Part shown: positions 1 through 5,346 of the stretch, piece by piece
Position numbering within the stretch: position 1 is the stretch's first letter
Layout: every line of letters begins with the position of its first letter
Assembly: GCA_023300065.1 (NCBI GenBank)
Contig: JALZWJ010000172.1
Location: 1-5,413 of the forward strand
Length of the DNA: 5,413 nucleotides
Source: Akkermansiaceae bacterium
GTDB lineage: Bacteria > Verrucomicrobiota > Verrucomicrobiia > Verrucomicrobiales > Akkermansiaceae
Reading direction: 5' to 3'
The notes under the pieces: generated by a model
Database searches by the model: none
Told to the model about the DNA's origin: nothing
The model's input: the letters and a program-made list of their open reading frames with translations, nothing else
Translations under genes and position numbers: made by a program

Positions 1-14
1 GTACAGCAGTATGC

Positions 15-560
15 CTACACTTCCTGCTCCGTCCCATTCCGGTCTGCGTATTTTACGAGGCCGTGTTTCAGGCCGTATTCGTAGACCTCTTTGGTGACTT
101 TGACATCATAGCAGCAATACTCGGCGATGTTGAGCATGTGGACTTGGTCGCCAGTCTTTTTATAGAGCTGCCACCATTTTAGGGCGTCCAGTCCATCCGC
201 TGATTTCCCGGCATTGAGCGAGGCCTTGGCTACGGCATCGAGCTTCAGCCGGTGACCTAGGATTTCCTCGATATCGAGCATCATGTCACAATTGATGGTC
301 TGGCTGGCGAGGTCATAAATCGTGTAGGCCTGCAGGACTGGGTAGTCGAACTGGACGTGATTATAACCCACTACGAGGTCCGCTTTGATCAGTTGATCGA
401 CCATATCCTCGACATTTGATTCGTCGTAAATGTGGTATTGCTCAGTCTCCGTCGAATAGGTCACGCCGACTGACATCCCCATTTTGTCCTTATTGGAAGC
501 CCCCCCGACATCGCCGAAGCTGCGTTGGGTCTCGAGATCAAAGTAAACTATTCCAGGCAC
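15..560 (-). CDS. DEDDy-type 3'-5' exonuclease-fold (RNase H-like) protein
   Basis: Compact 181-residue protein that is essentially one RNase H-like exonuclease domain. The acidic residues expected of the DEDD superfamily are visible: Exo I as D8-L-E10 after a hydrophobic strand (IVYF), Exo II as N67-x3-F71-D72, and Exo III as Y148-x3-D152. The tyrosine in Exo III makes it DEDDy. Such proteins hydrolyse DNA or RNA from the 3' end with two metal ions. The family resemblance is to stand-alone RNase_H_2/YprB-like proteins; no helicase or polymerase domain is attached, and the substrate cannot be told. The start is GTG at 558-560. An in-frame TAA only nine bases upstream excludes a longer form, and no Shine-Dalgarno is seen. 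It is the last gene of the minus-strand unit, 38 bp after the GYF-RDD gene. The C-terminus stops soon after the last predicted helix. The fold is confident, the biological role unknown. Confidence 0.85.
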   Translation of the reverse strand: MPGIVYFDLETQRSFGDVGGASNKDKMGMSVGVTYSTETEQYHIYDESNVEDMVDQLIKADLVVGYNHVQFDYPVLQAYTIYDLASQTINCDMMLDIEEILGHRLKLDAVAKASLNAGKSADGLDALKWWQLYKKTGDQVHMLNIAEYCCYDVKVTKEVYEYGLKHGLVKYADRNGTEQEV

Positions 561-598
561 GAGTGGGTCTTACGAAATCCGAGACGGAGGAGCAAGAA

Positions 599-1387
599 TC
601 ACTTCGACGCTTCCGCCTGCTTACGCACTACCTCTGCCAATGCTTCCATGATCTCCGGTCCGATCTCAGGCCACATCACAGCAAAGAACCCAGCGATCAA
701 GGCCGCTAGAAGAACCCAGTAGAGGATCACGCGTCCTGGGTTTACCACAGCGCCCAGAACCCGGAATCCACTATGGAGATCCCAGAGTGGAGCTCCTTTT
801 TTCAAGCCAAACCAAAGGGTCACGCTATGGCCCAGAACCATCAAGATGGGATGCATCATCCCCATCCCTAGAACCCAAACGCGCATGGTGCGGATCAGGG
901 CCAAGCTCGTGGAGAGGCGATGCCCGAGGTGAGTCTCCACTCGCAGCGACATCAACCACTTCCCCGGAGTGAACCCGATCGAGCTTACCAAGGCAGCTTC
1001 CATAAGGATCGCGGGGATCAGAACCCCCATGATGAGCCAGCTCGATCCCTGAGTCGGAGAATCTCGAAAGACGTCGAACCCAGAGGCTCGTAAAATGCTC
1101 ACGAGGATGAGTTGGTAGAGGAAGTAATCAAAAATCCGGGCCCCGAATCTGCGCCAAGCCAAAAAGGGAGGCATTGTCACGATCATCGGGAGCGGCGGAG
1201 GCAGGACCTCTTTTTCGACAAACTCCCCTGCCAGAATTGAAATATCACCCGCCGGGAGCCATCCTTCAGCACCCTCATGCCAGACGCGGGTTTCCTTCTC
1301 GACTTCTCCGGTGCGAATCATCTCGCGGAGCAGGTAGTCCTCAAAAGGGCCCACTTTTTCGCCCTCCTTAACGATCCAAAGAAGCAT
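599..1387 (-). CDS. GYF_2 and RDD domain membrane protein
   Basis: A 262-residue protein with two recognisable parts. Residues 3-52 form a GYF_2-type domain, with W4, the G13-P14 pair, a helix ending in R25-T-G, then V35-W36 and W43-L-P. In other proteins GYF domains bind proline-rich peptides. A proline-rich linker (about 61-74) leads to an RDD domain. Its marks are the R79-R80...R83-x3-D87 first-helix motif, P141-G142-K143, and the closing W202-D203-x-H-S-G segment. Four membrane segments can be proposed near 84-101, 116-135, 168-190 and 220-239, with a charged C-terminal tail. RDD proteins are polytopic inner-membrane proteins; some have been linked to ion transport, but most are uncharacterised. 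The start is ATG at 1385-1387, 5 bp past the stop of the upstream permease gene and without a clear Shine-Dalgarno, so translation coupled to that gene is likely. Domain calls are firm; function is unknown. Confidence 0.88.
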   Translation of the reverse strand: MLLWIVKEGEKVGPFEDYLLREMIRTGEVEKETRVWHEGAEGWLPAGDISILAGEFVEKEVLPPPLPMIVTMPPFLAWRRFGARIFDYFLYQLILVSILRASGFDVFRDSPTQGSSWLIMGVLIPAILMEAALVSSIGFTPGKWLMSLRVETHLGHRLSTSLALIRTMRVWVLGMGMMHPILMVLGHSVTLWFGLKKGAPLWDLHSGFRVLGAVVNPGRVILYWVLLAALIAGFFAVMWPEIGPEIMEALAEVVRKQAEASK

Positions 1388-1392
1388 ATTGA

Positions 1393-3147
1393 CTAAAGAT
1401 TACGGAGAGATTTGGCGGGATCACGGAAGGCCGCCATGAGAGCTGGGACTAGGGCGGCCAAAAGACAGAGAATGACTGCGACCACACAAATCACGATGAG
1501 CTGAGTTGACTCAATGTGAGCTGGCAATGAACTCATGCCGTGGAACTCAGGCGGGAAGGGATCGATCCCCACTCCTCGGAGAATGGTCACGATTCCTTCA
1601 CGATATCGAATCGCCAAGAGTCCCATTGCGAGGCCCAGGAGCGCACCGCCAACCCCAACGATGAGACCTTGATAAACAAAGACGCGCACGATTTGCGAGG
1701 GCCGCGCGCCGAGGGCCTTCATGACACCGATCTCTTGGCGCTTCTGCACCGTCACGGTGTACATGACAGCCATGATGCTGAAGGCCGAAAGTAGAGTGAT
1801 GAATGAGAGAGCGAAACTCATCATGATCTTCTCCGTCTTTACGAGTTGGAATTGCTGGGCATGCGTGACCATCCAGCTCCGCACGATCCAGCGATCACCC
1901 AGAGCTGTTCGCAGAACCTCCGCGGCCTCCTCCGCATGATAAGGATCGTCCACTCGGAGGCCGATCGACTCCACGCCACCTTTCAGCCCCTTAAGTTCCA
2001 TCCCGATCGTGAGCGGGAGGAAGAGGTCTGGTCCTTGGCTCCGCTGGCTATCTGCGTAGACACCCTGGACAATGAGGGTCTTTGGCACCACGAATTTCTC
2101 GATCTCGCGGAAGCCCTCGTTATCCGCTTTTTCTAAATCTAATTCGCGGAGAGTCTTCAGGCTCGTAAGGAGCTGAGCTTGGGAACCGGTGGGATAGTAA
2201 CTCCAGCCATCCTCTTTCCGGTCCGCCTCTATGAGGAGATCAAGAATGGAAAACAGCTCGCGTTGCTCCACGGGGCGCATCTCTTCCCCCTCCGTCATAA
2301 CCGGGCCAGTGGGTGTTTCTACCTCGACAGGGATCAGTCTTTCGATGAGCTGATAGGCTTCTAAAAGTTCTTTTGCGGGGGCTTTCTCCTCATCTCCATC
2401 GACTTCAAAGAGTTCATTAATGGCGGCTTCAAATTGCTCAAAAACATCCGGATACAAATCCCAAGCGCGTTGATCCGGAACACTATAAACCTTCATCACG
2501 GCATCGAGATTACTCGCAGCGATGAGGCGGATTTCATCCCCCGGCCGGAGGTTTAGACCCTCGGCAAGTTGCTTAGAAATCACGACATTTCGATCCCCGT
2601 AGATTTCAGCCTCATTCGCAGGCGGAAAACCTGGAACAGCAACATCCCCACCATCAAGTAGTGGGGGTGGAGGCAAAGAGGACGGAGCTGTGGCGCTGGG
2701 ATCCATCGCGAGGTTGAAATCGACCTTGCTTTCAGGATAATTTTCTAGATCCAGCATATCGCGGAGCGCGCCTGTCTGATCCTCGTTCGCGGTATTGACG
2801 GCACGAAACCTCACCGGTCGTTGCCAGAGCTTGGAATCTAAAAGGACAAAGCCCTCGACCAAAGCGTAGGCGCTGGACCGCTCGACTCCCTCTTTTTGTG
2901 TAAGGGTTTTTTCCATCTCTTCCCATTCGTAGATCAGGCCATCATTCGAATAGACCGAAATATGAGGAGAGAAGCCGAGGAGAGTGTCTTTTAAATTCCG
3001 CTCGAAGCCATTGTGCACGGAGAGAACGACGATCAAAACCATCGCGCCAAAGGCCACTCCTAAAAGAGAGATCAAGGTGATGATCGAAACGAAAGTTCGC
3101 AGAGGGTTCAAATACCTCAGGGCAAGGGTCCAGCTGAATGACTTCAA
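1393..3147 (-). CDS. LolC/LolE-family lipoprotein-releasing ABC permease (FtsX-like), with enlarged periplasmic domain
   Basis: Predicted inner-membrane permease of the LolCDE class, which extracts mature lipoproteins and passes them to LolA for transfer to the outer membrane. Numbered from the TTG at 3145-3147 (584 residues), it has the N-terminal L-R-Y motif at 10-12, TM1 at about 19-43, then V-L-S-V-x-N-G-F-E-R as in LolC/E. A large periplasmic region follows, then TM2 (441-466), the cytoplasmic coupling segment E-I-G-V-M-K-A-L-G-A (472-481), TM3 (486-514), TM4 (550-573), and a C-terminus ending K-S-L-R-N-L. LolC/E proteins are usually about 400 residues. The excess lies mainly in a charged, helix-prone stretch at about 213-353, plus a proline-rich linker near 150-170. 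A GTG at 3190-3192 would add 15 residues of low-complexity G/R/W sequence. I prefer the TTG because it puts L-R-Y where E. coli LolC has it and leaves room for a promoter. No LolD ATPase gene is adjacent. LolC and LolE cannot be told apart here. Confidence 0.87.
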   Translation of the reverse strand: MKSFSWTLALRYLNPLRTFVSIITLISLLGVAFGAMVLIVVLSVHNGFERNLKDTLLGFSPHISVYSNDGLIYEWEEMEKTLTQKEGVERSSAYALVEGFVLLDSKLWQRPVRFRAVNTANEDQTGALRDMLDLENYPESKVDFNLAMDPSATAPSSLPPPPLLDGGDVAVPGFPPANEAEIYGDRNVVISKQLAEGLNLRPGDEIRLIAASNLDAVMKVYSVPDQRAWDLYPDVFEQFEAAINELFEVDGDEEKAPAKELLEAYQLIERLIPVEVETPTGPVMTEGEEMRPVEQRELFSILDLLIEADRKEDGWSYYPTGSQAQLLTSLKTLRELDLEKADNEGFREIEKFVVPKTLIVQGVYADSQRSQGPDLFLPLTIGMELKGLKGGVESIGLRVDDPYHAEEAAEVLRTALGDRWIVRSWMVTHAQQFQLVKTEKIMMSFALSFITLLSAFSIMAVMYTVTVQKRQEIGVMKALGARPSQIVRVFVYQGLIVGVGGALLGLAMGLLAIRYREGIVTILRGVGIDPFPPEFHGMSSLPAHIESTQLIVICVVAVILCLLAALVPALMAAFRDPAKSLRNL

Positions 3148-3161
3148 GATGGAGATCTCTA

Positions 3162-3180
3162 CCCCTTCCCACCCTCTCCC
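3162..3180 (-). other. G-quadruplex motif in the lolC-like gene leader
   Basis: The minus strand reads GGGAGAGGGTGGGAAGGGG. This is four G-tracts of at least three bases with loops of 3, 1 and 2 bases, a perfect canonical quadruplex pattern. Its 3' end is 14 bases upstream of the preferred TTG start, on the coding strand, so it would be present in the mRNA as well as in DNA. The same bases include the only purine-rich, Shine-Dalgarno-like stretch before that start, so folding could affect ribosome access. With the longer GTG start it would instead fall in the first codons. The pattern is certain; folding and function are inferred. Confidence 0.6.
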
Positions 3181-3188
3181 GCAACTCC

Positions 3189-3209
3189 ACACTTCACAGC
3201 AGTGTCACT
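3189..3209. promoter_or_regulatory. Inverted repeat, possible operator
   Basis: ACACT (3189-3193) and AGTGT (3201-3205) form inverted arms around 7 bases. The second arm lies within AGTGTCACT (3201-3209), which is itself perfectly symmetric about its central T. The element lies between the divergent genes, about 20 bases upstream of the preferred VOC start. No matching regulator is encoded in the window, and short repeats like this also arise by chance. Confidence 0.25.
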
Positions 3210-3228
3210 TCCCGCCAAACTCCTGCCC

Positions 3229-3606
3229 GTGATCAAGTTTCTCCACACCCGCATCCGTGTCTCAAATCCTGCCGCTTCCATCGCTTTTTACCAAACCGTG
3301 GGCTTTGAACTCGGCCAGCAGAAAAAATCCCCACAAGGTAACGAACTCGCCTTCATGAACCTGCCCGGTAATGAGCACTTTCTCGAACTGACCTACTCGC
3401 CCGACTACAAGGTCGATTTCCCCGAAGACCTCATGCACACCGCGGTCGGCGTGAGCGACATCATCGACTACTGCGATGGGCTGGAAAAAGCCGGCCTCGA
3501 AATCTGGCCCGGCGGCTGGCGCGAAAAATTCGCAGCAGGCGAGCGCAAGATGGCCTTCATCACGGATCCTGATGGATACGAAGTCGAGATCTTAGAAGTG
3601 AGCTAG
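3229..3606 (+). CDS. VOC-family metalloenzyme, glyoxalase I-like
   Basis: A 125-residue protein of the vicinal oxygen chelate fold, two beta-alpha-beta-beta-beta modules that form one metal site per dimer interface. It follows E. coli glyoxalase I closely in pattern. The start M-I-K-F-L-H-T-R-I-R-V resembles that of GloA, and the four metal ligands are all present: H6, E53 (in L-E-L-T-Y), H70 (in M-H-T-A-V-G-V) and E120 (in D-P-D-G-Y-E-V-E). Glyoxalase I isomerises the hemithioacetal of methylglyoxal and glutathione to S-lactoylglutathione. The metal site supports lyase-type chemistry, but the thiol cofactor and true substrate cannot be read from the sequence, so I do not assign gloA. A GTG at 3202 would add nine residues (M-S-L-P-A-K-L-L-P). 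I prefer GTG 3229 because it aligns with the family N-terminus and leaves an intergenic region. Neither start has a Shine-Dalgarno. coaX begins 2 bp after the stop, so the two are almost certainly cotranscribed. Confidence 0.85.
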   Translation: MIKFLHTRIRVSNPAASIAFYQTVGFELGQQKKSPQGNELAFMNLPGNEHFLELTYSPDYKVDFPEDLMHTAVGVSDIIDYCDGLEKAGLEIWPGGWREKFAAGERKMAFITDPDGYEVEILEVS

Positions 3607-3608
3607 TC

Positions 3609-4346
3609 GTGCACCTTCTCATCGACAACTCCAACACCCGCACCAAGTTCGCCCTCGATCACGATGGCGAGCTTTCCAAGTGGCGAGCCGTGATCCCAAC
3701 CGTTGAACTATCGAGTGAAACCCTCACCGCAGCACTGCACGGTAAAAAATTTACGCACGTCACGATCTGCTCAGTCGTCCCCCACGCGGCGACCTTGATG
3801 CAGTCCTATTTCCAAGTCCCGACCCACTGCGTTTCTTACAAGTCAGATCTCCCGATCACGATCGACTACCCCGCCCCCGCCCAGATTGGAGCTGACCGAC
3901 TCGCCAACTCAGTGGCGGCATTTCTAACCTACGGCGGCCCCGCCATCGTGATCGATTTTGGAACTGCCGTGACCTTCGATGTAATCTCAGAAGCAGGCGC
4001 CTACCTCGGTGGAGTCATCGCCCCCGGAACGGCCTCTCTGCGAGACTATCTCCATCAAAAAACAGCCCTTCTTCCCTCCATCACATTAGAGGAACCAAGC
4101 TCCGCAATTGGTCGCAGCACCGAGGACGCGATGCAGGTCGGGGCCGTGATCGGCTATCGTGGTTTGATTCGTGAAATCCTCACCGCTGTTGCAGAGGAGC
4201 TTGGAGGGACCCCCACCGTAATCGCGACCGGAGGCGATGCCGCTCTCATCAGCGCGGGGTTAGACGCCATCCACCATCAAAAGGCGGACTTAACCCTCCG
4301 AGGCATTCAGATCATCGGCCGCACGAACTTCGATTTCCAGAAATGA
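3609..4346 (+). CDS. coaX: Type III pantothenate kinase
   Basis: Phosphorylates pantothenate with ATP to 4'-phosphopantothenate, the first committed step of coenzyme A synthesis, in the cytoplasm. At 245 residues it has normal family length. ASKHA-fold signatures appear in order: the N-terminal phosphate loop D6-N-S-N-T10 after M-H-L-L-I, the pantothenate-site G94-A-D-R97 whose aspartate (D96) is the expected catalytic base, the second phosphate motif D116-F-G-T119, G134-G-V-I-A-P-G140, and the adenosine-side A206-T-G-G-D210. Known family members require a monovalent cation and are not feedback-inhibited by CoA. The start is GTG at 3609, which places the D-x-x-N-T loop where it belongs. It lies 2 bp after the VOC stop with no obvious Shine-Dalgarno, so coupled translation is likely. 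One deviation is a serine (S8) in place of the usual glycine of D-x-G-N-T. Confidence 0.93.
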   Translation: MHLLIDNSNTRTKFALDHDGELSKWRAVIPTVELSSETLTAALHGKKFTHVTICSVVPHAATLMQSYFQVPTHCVSYKSDLPITIDYPAPAQIGADRLANSVAAFLTYGGPAIVIDFGTAVTFDVISEAGAYLGGVIAPGTASLRDYLHQKTALLPSITLEEPSSAIGRSTEDAMQVGAVIGYRGLIREILTAVAEELGGTPTVIATGGDAALISAGLDAIHHQKADLTLRGIQIIGRTNFDFQK

Positions 4347-4349
4347 GTG

Positions 4350-4378
4350 TTCCCAGAGCTTTCTAAACTTTCTACCAT
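4350..4378 (+). promoter_or_regulatory. Candidate promoter before the ROK gene
   Basis: The 43-bp spacer after coaX is locally A/T-rich compared with the genes around it. TTCCCA (4350-4355) and TACCAT (4373-4378) each match four of six sigma-70 consensus bases and are 17 bp apart. Initiation from this site would give a leader of only a few bases before ATG 4390. The spacer also contains CTTTCTA twice (4359-4365 and 4368-4374). Both hexamers are weak, so read-through from coaX remains the simpler explanation. Confidence 0.25.
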
Positions 4379-4389
4379 AGAAACATCTT

Positions 4390-5343
4390 ATGAGTGACAC
4401 CCCCTTGGCAATTGGCATCGACTTCGGTGGAACCTCCGTAAAAACTGGCGTTTTATATCGCGGGAACCTCATTGATGAGGCCCCACGCATCGAGACCCAG
4501 CAATTCGACTCAGCCACCCCACTCATTCACAAGATCAATGAGACCATCACCGACCTCCGCTCCCAGCACCCGGGCATCGCAGCCATCGGCGTCGGCATGC
4601 CCGGCTTTGTCGATTTCCCCACCGGCATGGTTCACAATCTCACCAACGTCAAAGGCTGGCAAAAAATCTACCTCAAGCGTGAGCTTAACGAACTCACCAA
4701 TCTCCCCGTCACCGTCGAAAACGACGCCAACTGCATGGCCTACGCCGAGTGGAAACGCGGCGCGGGGCGTGGCCTACAGCATCTCGTAGCCATCACCCTC
4801 GGCACCGGAGTCGGCGGCGGATTAGTGGTCGATGGCCGCATGGTCCGGGGCGCGAACTTCGTCGCCGGAGAACTCGGCCAATCATCCATCGACTACCAAG
4901 GCCCCGCTGGTGCTTATGGAAATCACGGCTCCCTAGAAGATTACGTGGGTAACCAACAAATCACCGACTTAGCCTACGCCGCTTACACCAAAGCAGGGCA
5001 GACAAAACAACGGTCGGAATGCGAGCCAGCACAGCTCGCCACCCTCGCAAATCAAGGGGACACCATCGCCCTCGCAATCTGGGATCAAATCGCCCAAAAG
5101 CTCTCCACCTCGCTCATGAACTGCTGCTGGCTCCTCAACCCACAAGCCATCATCATCGGCGGCGGCGTTGCCAAAGCAGGCCCCCTCCTCTTCACCCCGC
5201 TCGATAAACACCTCCGAGCCCAGCTTAGTCCCCCCTTCAAAGAAAACCTCAGCATCCTCCCCGCCCGCTTCGGCAACGAAGCCGGCATCGTAGGTGCTGC
5301 CACCCTCGCCCTCGAAGAAGCAGGATTCAACGTCGACGACTAA
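4390..5343 (+). CDS. ROK-family sugar kinase homologue lacking the zinc site
   Basis: A 317-residue protein of normal ROK length, probably an ATP-dependent kinase of glucose or a related hexose in the cytoplasm. Features in order: phosphate loop D11-F-G-G-T15, G69-M-P-G, the sugar-binding and catalytic E110-N-D112-A-N with D112 as presumed base, G138-T-G-V-G-G, the G-E161-L-G motif, L182-E183 and I256-G-G-G259. The usual zinc signature (G-H, then C-x-C-G-x-x-G-C-x-E) is present in outline but without its ligands. The His is Q164 and the cysteines are G174, Y176 and S181, in a segment that aligns to typical ROK kinases without gaps. The sugar-contact acids E161, D112 and E183 remain. There is no N-terminal helix-turn-helix, so it is not a ROK repressor. 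ATG 4390 is the start; no Shine-Dalgarno is seen. It is downstream of coaX. Glucokinase is plausible, but the substrate is unproven. Confidence 0.87.
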   Translation: MSDTPLAIGIDFGGTSVKTGVLYRGNLIDEAPRIETQQFDSATPLIHKINETITDLRSQHPGIAAIGVGMPGFVDFPTGMVHNLTNVKGWQKIYLKRELNELTNLPVTVENDANCMAYAEWKRGAGRGLQHLVAITLGTGVGGGLVVDGRMVRGANFVAGELGQSSIDYQGPAGAYGNHGSLEDYVGNQQITDLAYAAYTKAGQTKQRSECEPAQLATLANQGDTIALAIWDQIAQKLSTSLMNCCWLLNPQAIIIGGGVAKAGPLLFTPLDKHLRAQLSPPFKENLSILPARFGNEAGIVGAATLALEEAGFNVDD

Positions 5344-5346
5344 TAT

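Larger units (their letters stand above)
3148..3228. promoter_or_regulatory. Divergent intergenic region between the two units
   Basis: If the preferred starts are right (TTG at 3147 on minus, GTG at 3229 on plus), these 81 bp must carry the upstream signals of both units. No convincing -10/-35 pair is visible on either strand. The region contains a strongly strand-biased tract (pyrimidines on plus, purines on minus, about 3156-3188), the palindrome GAGATCTC (3152-3159), and the symmetric element AGTGTCACT (3201-3209), which is part of a wider inverted repeat. Promoter function is inferred from position only. Confidence 0.45.

Noticed and set aside
561..598. Possible terminator or promoter between the RDD and exonuclease genes
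   Set aside because: No stem-loop or promoter-like hexamer pair is visible in these 38 bp; read-through is the simplest view.
416..722. Overlapping plus-strand frames across the junction of the exonuclease and RDD genes
   Set aside because: They are antisense to two supported genes, have arginine/serine-rich shadow composition, and match no family I recognise.
1846..2136. Plus-strand frame of 96 codons opposite the permease gene
   Set aside because: It is fully antisense to conserved LolC/E sequence and has no domain or ribosome-binding evidence.
2942..3190. Alternative minus-strand frame overlapping the 5' end of the permease gene
   Set aside because: It is a shifted reading of the region encoding the conserved first membrane helix; no frameshift is needed because the main frame is intact.
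1393..3192. Permease as a MacB-type or cell-division FtsX protein
   Set aside because: The order TM1, large periplasmic domain, three C-terminal TMs is shared, but the N-terminal L-R-Y, V-L-S-V-x-N-G-F-E-R and C-terminal K-S-L-R-N-L segments fit LolC/LolE best.
4472..4952. Plus-strand frames inside the ROK gene in other phases
   Set aside because: Their repetitive S/T/P or R/H-rich translations are typical products of reading a C-rich gene out of frame.
4390..5343. ROK gene as a transcriptional repressor (NagC/XylR type)
   Set aside because: There is no N-terminal helix-turn-helix; the kinase phosphate loop begins at residue 11.
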